A stretch of DNA of 64,000 nt from Rhodococcus rhodnii (GCA_000720375.1 JOAA01000001.1:186001-250000), one strand, 5' to 3'. Positions 27,154 through 36,748 are shown, counted from the first letter of the stretch. Notes: generated by a model from the sequence alone, not told the origin. Numbers and translations: made by a program.

Positions 27154-28121
27154 CATGGATCGCCTCGGTCCAAGAGCCATCCGGCGCAATCCCTTGGTAT
27201 CCAGGCGGACCACTGGATCCGTGGAATCACATCGAAGCAGCGATGGGACTCGACGTCGCAGGCCGCCACGCCGAAGCGGCCGCCGCATACCGATGGCTCG
27301 CTCGCACCCAAAACCCCGACGGCTCATGGTATGCCGAGTACCGCGGCGGCCAGGTCACCGACTCGGCGAAGGACTCCAACTTCACCGCGTACATAGCTGT
27401 CGGCGTCCTGCATCACGCCCTGAGCACACAGGACTTTTCGTTTTTACGCGAGCTGTGGCCGACAGTCCGCGACGCGATTGAGTTCGTGCTCAGGTCGCGT
27501 TCCCCCGAAGGCGCCATCCAATGGCGCGACTCTTCTTCTTTGTTCCTTATCTCCGGCTGCGCCAGCATTCACCAGTCGCTGCTTTGCGCGGCAGTCATCG
27601 CGTCCCGGCTCGGCTCGCCCCGACCAGGCTGGATCCGCGCCGCATCCGAGCTGGCCTCGACGATCCGCTCCCGCCCGAACCTGTTCGAGGCCAAGCCCCA
27701 CTCGATGGACTGGTACTACCCCGTTCTCGGCTCGGCGATCACCGGACCCGCAGCCCTACAACGACTTTCCGACAAGTGGGACCGGTTCGTCGTGCCCGGA
27801 CTCGGCGTTCGGTGCGTCTCCGACCAGCCGTGGGTGACCGGCGGCGAGACCGCCGAACTCGCCCTCACCCTTGCCCTGCTTGGCGATTCACGAGCAAGCG
27901 CACTGTTGGCCGATATCGAGATGCTCCGGCATTCCGACGGTTCCTATTGGACCGGTTACCAGTTCGCCAACCACGTCATCTGGCCGGAGGAACGGACCAC
28001 ATGGACCGCGGGCGCCGTCTTGCTGGCCTCGGCTGCGCTGCGTGACGACCCCGCAGTACATGGCGCCTTCAAGCCCATTTCCCTTCTCTCCCAAGAGAAA
28101 CCACGCTACCCGATCGAGTGA
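27150..28121 (+). CDS. Alpha/alpha-barrel (prenyltransferase/glucoamylase-like) protein
   Basis: 323 residues starting MTWIASVQEPSGAIPWYPGG, which overlaps the methyltransferase stop at ATGA. The repeating helix-turn pattern with NPDGSWYAEYRGG and HSDGSYWTGYQ resembles squalene-cyclase/prenyltransferase repeats (QW-like) and six-hairpin glycosidases. Databases often call relatives prenyltransferase, but no reaction is established. The context (GT4 plus methyltransferase) suggests processing of a glycolipid or glycan. It has a TTA codon at 27444. Confidence 0.75.
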   Translation: MTWIASVQEPSGAIPWYPGGPLDPWNHIEAAMGLDVAGRHAEAAAAYRWLARTQNPDGSWYAEYRGGQVTDSAKDSNFTAYIAVGVLHHALSTQDFSFLRELWPTVRDAIEFVLRSRSPEGAIQWRDSSSLFLISGCASIHQSLLCAAVIASRLGSPRPGWIRAASELASTIRSRPNLFEAKPHSMDWYYPVLGSAITGPAALQRLSDKWDRFVVPGLGVRCVSDQPWVTGGETAELALTLALLGDSRASALLADIEMLRHSDGSYWTGYQFANHVIWPEERTTWTAGAVLLASAALRDDPAVHGAFKPISLLSQEKPRYPIE

Positions 28122-28168
28122 TGCAGATCGAACACGCGTTCGAGTAGCGTGGAGGCATGCGATCAAAC

Positions 28169-30259
28169 TCACCGAAGCGGTACCCAACCCCGCTGACCCA
28201 GTCCATCCAGAGCGCTGGCCATGAAGCCGCCGTCCGACACCGTCCACAGCTCATCGCCGATCACCATCGACCGCCGGATCATCCCGGTCGGGTGCGAGAC
28301 GCGCCCGACCTCGACGAGCGCATTTCCGTCCAGCCGCAAGACCAGGGCGTAGTTCTGCGTCTGCCACTCGCCCTCGCGAATGCCGCCCTGCTTGTTGCTC
28401 ATCACTGGCACCACAACAAGATTACGCGCCGGCCAATACAGGAAGGCGTGCGGGTCGTACTCCACTTCGGACGATCCGCCCTCGATCTGTTGCTGCGCAA
28501 GACGGTTCGGCGCAGCCGGGTTGTTCACGTCGAACAACGACACCTGCGAGCCAAGCCGCCGCCCCTGATCGGTGGCCTCCTGCCCGACGCCAAGCACCTT
28601 GCCAGGACCGACCGGATGCAAGTAGGCCGAGTACCCGGTGATCTTCAGCTCGCCGACCACGCGCGGCTTGGTCGGCTGAGACAAGTCGAGCGTGTACAAG
28701 GGATCCACTTGCCGGAAGGTGACCACGTAACCCACCGAACCGAAGAAGCGCACGGCATAGATGCGTTCGCCCTTGCCCAGTCCGTCGACCCGGCCGACCT
28801 GAGTCAGCCCTTTGTCCCCACGCGCAAGCACAGTGACGATGCTCTGCGACTGAGACTCGGGAGACATCCCACCCCAGCCCGCGCCCACAGTCGTGGCGAC
28901 CCGAAGGTGCCCGTTGTACTCGGACAGCGAGTACTGGTTGAGCAACTGCCCTTCCACTTCACCAGATCCGGCGTACTTCGGCGGCGCACTGCCCGCGAGG
29001 TCGAACCGGTGGATCTGGGTCTTGCCCAACGCGGGCTGTTGCGAACCATCCGGCGGGACCCGCCTCGGGATCTGCATCGGGACCATGCGGCTGAAGTGGT
29101 CGTCGGCCACGTACAGGCTCTTGTCGGTGCCGTATACGGTGTCGCCGTCCGCGGCCACCGTGACGGGGTCGCCCTTGTCCAGGGCCTTGGTCAGGTCGAC
29201 CGTGAGCACGGTCAGCATCGCGGTGCCCGAGTAGTCGGCGGGGTGGCTGACGTTCGCGCAGTCGACCAGCCTGCCTTCTGTGCTCTTGCCTTCACTGTCC
29301 AGCCGGTAGCTGGGCAACCAGTCGTCGATCGTCGACTTCAACGCGACTTCGCGGTTCTTCTCCAGAGCGGTGGTGTCTGACTGTGTCCCGTCGGGGTAGT
29401 AGAACTTCAGTTTCGGTTGCGAGCGAACCACAACTCGGGCCACGCTGCCGACCTGGCGCGCGTCCACGTACAGACCGCTTACCTCCAAAGTGCCCAGGAC
29501 CTTCGGCGTACCAACAAGATCGACGAGCACGAGCTTCGATCCGTAGGTGGGCATGCCCGGCGCGATCGGCGGGCTGGGCTTGCCGCGCGGAGTCGGCATT
29601 GGGGCGTCGTAGACGACGTGGTCCTGGCTTGCCACGAGCAGCGCACGGTCACCGGAGATGAGCATCTGGGACACGTAGAGATCTGGGACGTCCAGGGATC
29701 CGGTGATCTTGCGGGAGGCCACGTCGATGACCTTCAGCTTGCCGTCGACCACGGACACGATCCGTTTGCCGTCGGTCTTGACGATGTCCGGCTCATCCAC
29801 GTTGGCTTCGTGGGTGTTGGTGGACGAATGCCCCTGAGGCTGGCCGCCTTGCTGGGCCGCAGCCGCGCCCGCGCTGTCCTGCGCCTGCGCTTCGCGCTTG
29901 GGCATCTGCGATCCGGCTCCATTGCCCGGCGCAGGCGCAGCAGCAGGACCTGGCATGGAATCAGCGACGGCGCCACCCCCGCGAGTGGAGAGGGCGTATC
30001 CGCCGCCGAAGCCAAACGGGCCGATGTGCGGCCACGCGGCCTGCCGGAGGCCCGACAACGCTGTTTCACACGAGTCGAAGGCGACGAGGGAGATCGCGCC
30101 TGAAGGGAGGTCAGTGACCGTATCCGAGTAGGAAGAAGTCGGATCGGGTGTGGGAGTGACCGAGGCCGCGGCGACGATGCCGCCGATGACGACAGCGATC
30201 GCGCCTCCGGCGACGATCCTCGACGTGCCAACTCTCGGTAACCCTGCTTTCCCTGCCAT
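28169..30259 (-). CDS. Secreted or membrane-anchored beta-propeller protein
   Basis: About 696 residues. An N-terminal basic region then IVAGGAIAVVIGGIVAAASV forms a signal anchor. A Gly/Ala/Gln-rich linker (about residues 85-130) precedes a beta-propeller of the Beta_propel family (pfam09826): VDEPDIVKTDGKRIVSVVDG opens the propeller and blades repeat a V-x-D/L-VG pattern, ending with ELWTVSDGGFMASALDGLGQ. These are extracellular proteins of unknown role. The start at ATG 30259 is preferred over a GTG two codons upstream; no clear ribosome-binding site is present for either. Divergent from the nitric oxide synthase gene. Confidence 0.85.
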   Translation of the reverse strand: MAGKAGLPRVGTSRIVAGGAIAVVIGGIVAAASVTPTPDPTSSYSDTVTDLPSGAISLVAFDSCETALSGLRQAAWPHIGPFGFGGGYALSTRGGGAVADSMPGPAAAPAPGNGAGSQMPKREAQAQDSAGAAAAQQGGQPQGHSSTNTHEANVDEPDIVKTDGKRIVSVVDGKLKVIDVASRKITGSLDVPDLYVSQMLISGDRALLVASQDHVVYDAPMPTPRGKPSPPIAPGMPTYGSKLVLVDLVGTPKVLGTLEVSGLYVDARQVGSVARVVVRSQPKLKFYYPDGTQSDTTALEKNREVALKSTIDDWLPSYRLDSEGKSTEGRLVDCANVSHPADYSGTAMLTVLTVDLTKALDKGDPVTVAADGDTVYGTDKSLYVADDHFSRMVPMQIPRRVPPDGSQQPALGKTQIHRFDLAGSAPPKYAGSGEVEGQLLNQYSLSEYNGHLRVATTVGAGWGGMSPESQSQSIVTVLARGDKGLTQVGRVDGLGKGERIYAVRFFGSVGYVVTFRQVDPLYTLDLSQPTKPRVVGELKITGYSAYLHPVGPGKVLGVGQEATDQGRRLGSQVSLFDVNNPAAPNRLAQQQIEGGSSEVEYDPHAFLYWPARNLVVVPVMSNKQGGIREGEWQTQNYALVLRLDGNALVEVGRVSHPTGMIRRSMVIGDELWTVSDGGFMASALDGLGQRGWVPLR

Positions 30260-30325
30260 ACACACAAGACGGTGACACGGCCGGAATCCGTTGCTGACGA
30301 TATTGATAACGGTTAGATTGCGGCG

Positions 30326-31591
30326 ATGATCGTCAGCGGCGACAGACCCGGTCCGTGGCAGCCCAGCGACACTCTGTTATCCCCCAGTCCACCGCCTGCC
30401 ACGGACGACCCAGTGGACCCCGCGGAGGCCGAGGAGTTCCTCCGGCAGTACTACGCGGAAAACCCGGCGGCCGGTGACGCCGACCGGCGTGTGGCTTGGG
30501 TGATGACCGAGATCGACCTGACCGGCACCTATCAGCACACGACCGCGGAACTGACCTTCGGTGCCCAGATCGCCTGGCGCAACAGCGCTCGGTGCATCGG
30601 CCGGTTGTACTGGCGCAGCCTGCGTGTCCGCGACCTGCGGGCCGTGCGGACGGCCGACGGCATCGCCGAGCACTGCGTACAGCATCTTCGGCAAGCGTGG
30701 AACGGCGGCAAGATCCGGCCGCTGATGTCGGTCTTCGCCCCACAAGCGCCTGGCAGGCCGGCGCCCCGGATCTGGAACGAGCAACTGATCCGCTATGCGG
30801 CATACCCACGAGAGGATGGTGGTGTCCTGGGCGATCCCCGCTATCTGGGGTTCACCGACTCCATGGTGAAACTCGGCTGGCGGCCTGCCGAGCCACGCGG
30901 CGCGTTCGACGTGCTGCCACTGGTGATCGAGACAACGGAGTCCGGTGCCCAGCTGTACGAGCTGCCCGCCGACGCGGTCCAGGAAGTGCCGATCACGCAT
31001 CCTGAACTGCCGTGGCTGGCCGGACTCGGGCTGCGATGGCACGCGGTCCCGGCCATCAGCAACATGCGGCTCGCCATCGGCGGTGTTTCGTACCCCGCAG
31101 CACCGTTCAACGGCTGGTACATGGGAACGGAGATCGGCGCGCGCAACCTCGCCGACACCGAACGCTATGACCTGCTGCCCGAGATCGCAGCCAGGCTCGG
31201 CCTCGACACAACCAGCGAAACGACCCTCTGGCGCGACCGCGCCATGGTCGAACTCAACCGCGCCGTCTTGCACTCGTACGCGGCGGCGGGCGTGACGATC
31301 ACCGATCACCACACCGAATCCGACCGATTCATCAAACACCTGGAGAAGGAGCAACGCGCCGGCCGCACATGCCCAGCGGACTGGAGCTGGATCGTGCCAC
31401 CCATGACCAGCTCACAAACGCCCGTATTCCATCGCTACTACGACACCGGCCACCTCAAACCCGAGTTCGTCCTGGACGACGACGCCGCGCACCGCGGCAC
31501 CCACGGCGTCTCAGTACCGCCCGCCCCCACCGCCTCAACCCAGACAACCCCCACCCCAATCTGGCACTACCTCCACGGAACATCTCATTGA
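30326..31591 (+). CDS. nos: Nitric oxide synthase oxygenase (bacterial NOS)
   Basis: 421 residues, oxygenase domain only, as usual in bacteria; electrons must come from a separate reductase. It makes NO from L-arginine with heme and a pterin. The heme-ligand Cys90 is in AWRNSARCIGRLYW and the arginine-binding Glu269 is in GWYMGTEIGARNL, with AISNMRLAIGG and HYxE-like TDHHTESDRFIKHL before the C-terminus. Residues 1-35 are extended and Pro-rich, and the C-terminal 40 residues are Thr/Pro-rich, longer than Bacillus NOS. A TTA codon occurs at codon 18. The next gene starts two bases after its stop. NO may serve in metabolite nitration or stress protection. Confidence 0.95.
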   Translation: MIVSGDRPGPWQPSDTLLSPSPPPATDDPVDPAEAEEFLRQYYAENPAAGDADRRVAWVMTEIDLTGTYQHTTAELTFGAQIAWRNSARCIGRLYWRSLRVRDLRAVRTADGIAEHCVQHLRQAWNGGKIRPLMSVFAPQAPGRPAPRIWNEQLIRYAAYPREDGGVLGDPRYLGFTDSMVKLGWRPAEPRGAFDVLPLVIETTESGAQLYELPADAVQEVPITHPELPWLAGLGLRWHAVPAISNMRLAIGGVSYPAAPFNGWYMGTEIGARNLADTERYDLLPEIAARLGLDTTSETTLWRDRAMVELNRAVLHSYAAAGVTITDHHTESDRFIKHLEKEQRAGRTCPADWSWIVPPMTSSQTPVFHRYYDTGHLKPEFVLDDDAAHRGTHGVSVPPAPTASTQTTPTPIWHYLHGTSH

Positions 31592-31593
31592 CG

Positions 31594-32625
31594 ATGCTGA
31601 TCGGCGAAGCCCGGGCAATCGCACAGCGCTGGACCACCACAGAAGGCATACATCTACCCGGGTTCGCGGGCGCTTTCCTGCAAGGCTCCGTACTGTGGAC
31701 ACCTTCAGACGCACACCACCCGCGCGACTCCGACGTCGATGTCATGGTCGTCGTAGACAGTGATGACTTCCCGCCCGCACCCGGAAAGTTCTGGTACGAC
31801 GGGGTATTGCTCGAAGCGTCGGTGATGGGCGCTGTCCAGCTCAGGTCACCGGAAGCCGTCCTGAGCGACTACCACCTGGCCGGAAACATGCACCTGCCCG
31901 GCATCCTCGCCGACCCGACCGGAAATCTGGGCACGGTGCACACCACTGTGGCCCAGCACTTCGCCGACGAACGCTGGGTCCTGGCCCGTTGCGAGGACGC
32001 CATGAACCGCGTCCGCCGCTGGCTCACGTCCATGGACCCGTCGGCACCACTGCCTGACCAGGTCACGTCATGGTTGTTCGGCACAGGGGTGATGACCCAC
32101 GTGCTTCTCGTGGCGGGCCTGCGGAACCCGACTGTCCGCCGCCGATACGCAGCAGTCCGAGACCTGTTGCGACACAACGAAAGACTCGACTACCACGAAA
32201 CTCTTCTCGCCCACCTCGGAGCTGCGGACCTGACCACACGCCAAGTCCGCGAACACCTCCAAGCTTTGGAAAAGGTGTTCGACGCAGCCAGAACGGTCGA
32301 GGCGCCCTATCGATTCAGCTCCGACATCACCGACACCGCACGCCCAATCGCCATCGACGGCACCCATGACCTCATCACCGCAGGCCTCCACCGCGAAGCC
32401 ATGTTCTGGATCGTCGCCACGTATTGCCGTTGCCTGACCAAACTCTCCCTCGCAGGCCTGGCAACCACGTCCTACGACACGAGCTTCAACAGCCTCCTCG
32501 CCGACCTCGGCGTCCAGACTGCCGAGGACCGCCAGCGGAAGGCAACCGAAGCCCTCACCGCCCTGCCAGATCTGCGGAACATGGCCCTACTTCTTCACAA
32601 GAACACAAAGCAGCACAACCCCTGA
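31594..32625 (+). CDS. Nucleotidyltransferase-domain protein
   Basis: 343 residues. The nucleotidyltransferase (pol-beta fold) signature is near the N-terminus: GAFLQGSVLWTPSDAHHPRD, then SDVDVMVVVDSDD, giving GS and DxD catalytic elements. The remaining 250 residues are helical (VLARCEDAMNRVRRWLTSMD; LHREAMFWIVATYCRCLTKL), similar to aminoglycoside nucleotidyltransferases and other small-molecule adenylyltransferases. ATG 31594 is two bases after the nos stop; TTG 31588 would overlap it. Co-transcription with nos is likely, but a functional link is inference. Confidence 0.78.
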   Translation: MLIGEARAIAQRWTTTEGIHLPGFAGAFLQGSVLWTPSDAHHPRDSDVDVMVVVDSDDFPPAPGKFWYDGVLLEASVMGAVQLRSPEAVLSDYHLAGNMHLPGILADPTGNLGTVHTTVAQHFADERWVLARCEDAMNRVRRWLTSMDPSAPLPDQVTSWLFGTGVMTHVLLVAGLRNPTVRRRYAAVRDLLRHNERLDYHETLLAHLGAADLTTRQVREHLQALEKVFDAARTVEAPYRFSSDITDTARPIAIDGTHDLITAGLHREAMFWIVATYCRCLTKLSLAGLATTSYDTSFNSLLADLGVQTAEDRQRKATEALTALPDLRNMALLLHKNTKQHNP

Positions 32626-32657
32626 TACTCGGCAGACACACGGCCACAGGGACTGAT

Positions 32658-34118
32658 TCATTCTCGGTTGAGCTGCTCTGCCGCAAGGAAATGCGCGAGA
32701 TCCCGAGTGGCCGGGTACAGCGCGCGATACTGGGCATAGAACGCGTCGTACTTCGCGGTGTGCTCCGGATTCGGCGTGACCGTCCTGGCGAGGGGATTCC
32801 ACGACTGCACCGAATGCCCCAGCGCCGCGGCCGCGAACATCGCCGAGCCGAAGCACGCACCCACAGTCTCGGCTGGAAGTTCTTGCGGCACACCGGTCAC
32901 GTCCGACACGATCTGCGTCCACAGATCGCCTTGTGTGCCGCCGCCCACCGCGACGACCCGCCGCGGTGAGCCGCCCATGACCTCAAGGTTGTGGCGCAGG
33001 CCGTACGCCGTGCCTTCCAGCGCGGCGCGATAAATCTCCGGCTGCCCGTGGTTCAACGTCAGTCCGGCGATGACTCCTCGTGCGTCCGGGTCGAAGATCG
33101 GGGTCCGTTCACCGGCGAAGTACGGCAACATAAGCAATCCACGGCTGCCGGCGGGCACCGCAGCCGCCTGTTCAACCAGATCTGCGAACGATCCAGCGAA
33201 CAGATTCCGCAGCCAGTCAGTGATCGCGCCGGACGTCGCCATTCCAGCGGCCAGCGAATACGTGTCCGGAAAGGCGCCTTGGGTCGTCCACAGCGCGGTG
33301 TGTGGCCGAGGCTCGGCCACGACCTGGATCACGAACATCGTGGTGCCGTACATGACCATCACGTCACCGGGCGAGGTCACACCCACACTGGTTGCCTCGG
33401 CCCAGGCATCGATCGTGCCTGCCGTCACCGGCAACCCCGCGGGCAGGCCGGTCTCCGCCGCCGCGTTTTCCGAGACCGTACCGACAATCTCGTTGGGCCA
33501 GAACAACTCCGGCAGCTTCAAGTCCGGCGCGATCTGCGCACACCAGTCGCGGGCCCAGTCAGCGGCCTGCATGTCGTACATCGGATCGCACTGGCTGGCG
33601 GAGTGATGATCGAGCACGTACCGTCCGGTCAGCCGAAGCACCAAGTACGAGCTCGCCATCAGCATGAGCGAAGTCTGCGCGAACACCTCGGGTTCGTTGT
33701 GCGCCAACCACAACACTTTGGGGCCGACCGCCTGGCTGGACAACGGGGTGCCACCCCGCTGAAGGATCGTGTCCGCCCCGAACAGCTCGGTCAGCTCGGC
33801 GATCTCCGCGGTAGCGCGAGTGTCCACTCCGTACAGGATCGCGGGCCGCAACGGTCGGCCGTCAGCGGTCGCGGGCAGCAGGCAAGGGCCGATACCGCTG
33901 ACGCCGAGTCCCGTGATCGGTGACGGCGAAGCGTCGACCAATTCCCGGGCGATCGAGACGAAATCAGCCCACCACACAGTTTCCGCGTCATGCTCGACCC
34001 AGCCGGGACGCGGTGTCGATACGGCGTGCGGCCTGCTCGCGCGGGCGACGATCGTCCCTTCCGGACTGACGAGCACGCCCTTCGAGCTCGAGGTCCCGAT
34101 GTCGATCCCGATCAGCAC
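32658..34118 (-). CDS. FGGY-family carbohydrate kinase
   Basis: 486 residues. The N-terminal ATPase-fold motif IGIDIGTSSSKGVLVSPEGT and the C-terminal phosphate-binding VVAVGGGTQGDLWTQIVSDV mark an FGGY kinase, with AGTIDAWAEATSVG in the middle and the FGGY-type region ACFGSAMFAAAALG near the end. Substrate cannot be read from sequence; the neighbouring FucI-type isomerase implies a ketose: L-fuculose or, more likely here, D-ribulose. It starts three bases after the isomerase stop, so the two are one operon under the LacI operator at 35549. Confidence 0.88.
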   Translation of the reverse strand: MLIGIDIGTSSSKGVLVSPEGTIVARASRPHAVSTPRPGWVEHDAETVWWADFVSIARELVDASPSPITGLGVSGIGPCLLPATADGRPLRPAILYGVDTRATAEIAELTELFGADTILQRGGTPLSSQAVGPKVLWLAHNEPEVFAQTSLMLMASSYLVLRLTGRYVLDHHSASQCDPMYDMQAADWARDWCAQIAPDLKLPELFWPNEIVGTVSENAAAETGLPAGLPVTAGTIDAWAEATSVGVTSPGDVMVMYGTTMFVIQVVAEPRPHTALWTTQGAFPDTYSLAAGMATSGAITDWLRNLFAGSFADLVEQAAAVPAGSRGLLMLPYFAGERTPIFDPDARGVIAGLTLNHGQPEIYRAALEGTAYGLRHNLEVMGGSPRRVVAVGGGTQGDLWTQIVSDVTGVPQELPAETVGACFGSAMFAAAALGHSVQSWNPLARTVTPNPEHTAKYDAFYAQYRALYPATRDLAHFLAAEQLNRE

Positions 34119-34121
34119 GCG

Positions 34122-35534
34122 TCAGTCCCGGGTGAATTCGTCGAGGGTTACGCCCAGCAGCGAGCACGCCGCGCGGACCGTGGCCCGGTGGTCACCCGGA
34201 ATGGCATGGATGTGGTTCGCACCGAACCGGGACAGGAACACCTCGGCCGGCGCGTCCAACCGGGCGAAGGCGTGCGGCCACTCCGGCGTTGACTGGTCCA
34301 TCAACGCCTTGTTCGTCTCGTCGTCGTACGTCTCGAAGCTGCCGAGCATCAACTGCATTCGATACGCGCCGTCTTTGCGTGTCAAGCGCCCCAGCGTCAT
34401 CTCGCCCGGAGCCGCAAGGTGGTGCACGGACGCGCCACCCGCCGGGAAGAAGAACACCTCGGGGTACAGGTGCACACGCGCGAGGTTCTCGGCCGGGTCG
34501 GAACTGCGCGCTGCGTACCAAGTCGCGTGCTGACCGGAGTTGCAGAGGTCCCAGATGTCGCGGTCGCCGTGGTAGTGCCGGACATCGGCGAACAGCACCG
34601 GCGTCCCGGCGATGTGCTTGAACAACTGCATGGTCAACGCGCCGTCCATGTCCGCTTCGGTGGCGCACACGTGCGGGTCTTTCGGACCGTTCCAGTCGTA
34701 CGGGTCGTTCAGGAACGCCTCGGCGATGTCCATCGTCGCGAAGTACTGCGTCAGCTCGGGCTGTCCCTTGATCCCGGTGAAGTCCAGGTTCCACTCGTCG
34801 ATCAATTCACGCATTGCCATGTATGAACCGATTTGCCGTTCAAGCAACTCGGGCGTGAGCTTCTTGCCGTCGTAGTGGACGTTGGCGTGCCGCTCCAGCC
34901 ATTCGCGCGCTTTGACCTTCTCACCGGCGTCGGCCAGTTCGGCCCGGCGGACGATCTCCCACTGGTCGATTTCCTCGACGTCGATGCCGAACAGCCGCTG
35001 CCACTGGTCGGTGTTGGCCACGGCCGTGTTCATCCCCATCGGCCGGCCCCCGATCCGGCCGAAGGTGGCGCCGCGCAGACTTGCGACCGCCGCGGCAGCC
35101 GAGGCATGCACGCCGATCGATGAAATCAGTTCGGGCGAATCGGGATCGCCCCACAACCGGGTGTGCTCGCGTCCAATCTGGTCAAGCGCACCGCCCGCGG
35201 CGAGCATGCCGACCATGCCAGGCTGCACTGGATCGATGTTGGACAGCAACAACAACGGCCCGTCGATCGCGCCCGCGGCTAGCATGGTGAAGTGCGGAAA
35301 GGCCCAGACCGCGTAGTGCAACACGGTCAGATCGACGTCCGCCGCGGCGATCTCACGCGCGACTGAAGTGGCGAGCGTGTTGGAACTGACCGGGCTCGAA
35401 CCGCGCACCACCTCGTGGCCCGCCTCGGTCAGCCGGGCGGCGAGTTTGTCCTCGGTCCGGCCGATGAAGTCGGCGATTCCGCCGTGTACGTAGTCTCGGC
35501 CGTCGGAAATACTGATCACACCGATCCGGGCCAC
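34122..35534 (-). CDS. L-fucose/D-arabinose isomerase family protein
   Basis: 470 residues. It isomerises an aldose to a ketose using a divalent metal. The N-terminus RIGVISISDGRDYVHGGIAD, the core TEADMDGALTMQLFKHIAG (metal-binding Glu/Asp), DVRHYHGDRDIWDLCNSGQH and the C-terminal RFGANHIHAIPGDHR match the FucI/AraA superfamily. Family members act on L-fucose and D-arabinose, which share the needed stereochemistry. GTG 35534 has GGAGGA seven bases upstream. First gene of the isomerase-kinase operon; an 18-bp palindromic operator begins 15 bp before the start. No fuculose-1-phosphate aldolase is encoded nearby. Confidence 0.85.
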   Translation of the reverse strand: MARIGVISISDGRDYVHGGIADFIGRTEDKLAARLTEAGHEVVRGSSPVSSNTLATSVAREIAAADVDLTVLHYAVWAFPHFTMLAAGAIDGPLLLLSNIDPVQPGMVGMLAAGGALDQIGREHTRLWGDPDSPELISSIGVHASAAAAVASLRGATFGRIGGRPMGMNTAVANTDQWQRLFGIDVEEIDQWEIVRRAELADAGEKVKAREWLERHANVHYDGKKLTPELLERQIGSYMAMRELIDEWNLDFTGIKGQPELTQYFATMDIAEAFLNDPYDWNGPKDPHVCATEADMDGALTMQLFKHIAGTPVLFADVRHYHGDRDIWDLCNSGQHATWYAARSSDPAENLARVHLYPEVFFFPAGGASVHHLAAPGEMTLGRLTRKDGAYRMQLMLGSFETYDDETNKALMDQSTPEWPHAFARLDAPAEVFLSRFGANHIHAIPGDHRATVRAACSLLGVTLDEFTRD

Positions 35535-35548
35535 GAGTCCTCCAGAGT

Positions 35549-35566
35549 CGAGTAATCGATTACTCG
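35549..35566. promoter_or_regulatory. Perfect 18-bp palindrome, LacI operator of the sugar regulon
   Basis: CGAGTAATCGATTACTCG equals its reverse complement and has the central CG pair usual for LacI operators. It lies between the isomerase gene and the divergent lacI-type gene, so repression would cover both. A similar sequence (13 of 16 positions) occurs upstream of the transporter operon at 42819. Confidence 0.85.
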
Positions 35567-35663
35567 TGACGCTATTCTCCGGGCCGAGTAGTGTCAACAT
35601 TGTCGCAGCGTTCAGCGCGCGGCATCGATTCTCCAACAGTTCGCAGAGTGAGGCCGATGGGTT

Positions 35664-36656
35664 GTGGCGACCATCAACGACGTGGCGACCAAGGCCGGGG
35701 TCTCCACCGCGACCGCGTCGCGGGCCCTCAACGGGAAGTCCACAGTAGACCCGAAGCTGGCCGAACGAGTGCTGGTGGCCGCCGCTGAGCTGGGCTATCA
35801 GCCCAACGGACCTGCGCGGAACCTGCGCCGCCAGGAAACCGCGGTGCTCGCCCTGATCATCTCGGACGTTGAGAACCCGTTCTTCACGTCGATCGCCCGC
35901 GGGGTCGAGGACGTCGCGCAAGCCGTCGGTTACTCCGTGGTGTTGTGCAACTCTGACGAAAACCCGGAGAAAGAGCGCCGGTACATCGACGTCGCGATCC
36001 AGGAACGCGCGGCCGGGATCGTACTCTCACCCACTGGGACTACGACCAATGTGGACCTTTTGACGGCACGCCGGACGCCACTCGTCGCAGTCGACCGCCC
36101 ACTGCCCGACGCGCCCGCCGACATGGTCCTTGTGGACACCAGAAGCGCGGCCAAGGAAGCCACCGCCCACCTGATCTCCCAAGGATACGGCCAAATCGGC
36201 TGTATAACAGGCCCATCGGGCATCCAAACGGCCGATGATCGGCTCGCCGGCTACAAGGATGCACTGCGCGCATCACAACGGCGAATCTCCGCCAAACTCA
36301 CCCGCCGCGCGGAATACCGAGCCGACGGCGCGTATGAGGCCGCGATCGACCTACTGAGCTCGCCGGACCGCCCGGACGCGTTGCTGGTCGCCAACAGCAC
36401 GATGGCCATCGGCGTCCTCGAAGCGCTCTCCAAATTGGACCTGCGACTCGGCACGGACGTAGGCGTGGTCGCCTTCGACGACGCACCCTGGGCGCCGCTG
36501 GTGAACCCTCCCCTCTCGGTGGTCTCCCAACCTGCCTACGACATCGGCAAAGTCGCGGCCCAACTGCTGATGGCCCGCATCGCCGACAGCTCGTTGCCCT
36601 ACACGACAACTACTCTGCGCGCCAAGCTGATCACCCGCGGCAGCTCAACCCGGTGA
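35664..36656 (+). CDS. LacI/GalR family transcriptional regulator
   Basis: 330 residues. The N-terminal headpiece ATINDVATKAGVSTATASRA and the hinge LGYQPNGPARNLRRQ are complete; the periplasmic-binding-like domain runs from about residue 60 (AVLALIISDVENPFF) to the end. GTG 35664 starts it. It faces the isomerase-kinase operon across an 18-bp palindrome and is followed by a bidirectional terminator. It probably represses both the catabolic and the transport operon until the pathway sugar or a phosphate derivative binds. Confidence 0.92.
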   Translation: MATINDVATKAGVSTATASRALNGKSTVDPKLAERVLVAAAELGYQPNGPARNLRRQETAVLALIISDVENPFFTSIARGVEDVAQAVGYSVVLCNSDENPEKERRYIDVAIQERAAGIVLSPTGTTTNVDLLTARRTPLVAVDRPLPDAPADMVLVDTRSAAKEATAHLISQGYGQIGCITGPSGIQTADDRLAGYKDALRASQRRISAKLTRRAEYRADGAYEAAIDLLSSPDRPDALLVANSTMAIGVLEALSKLDLRLGTDVGVVAFDDAPWAPLVNPPLSVVSQPAYDIGKVAAQLLMARIADSSLPYTTTTLRAKLITRGSSTR

Positions 36657-36713
36657 TGGCTGCGCGCTTGCCTCCACTTCCCGCCCAGCCAGCCAAAGCT
36701 GGAACCCCGGTGA

Positions 36714-36748
36714 TGGGCTCTTGCCGGGACAGGGGCGGCAAGAGCCCA
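36714..36748. terminator. Bidirectional hairpin terminator between lacI and GH172
   Basis: A 13-bp perfect stem (TGGGCTCTTGCCG with its complement) and a 9-nt loop in the convergent region between the LacI gene and the GH172 gene. It can end transcripts from either side; no clear T-run. Confidence 0.8.

Noticed and set aside
34122..35534. L-arabinose isomerase (AraA)
   Set aside because: The pattern and the kinase partner fit FucI-type isomerases better and there is no AraD/AraB set, though the superfamily is shared.
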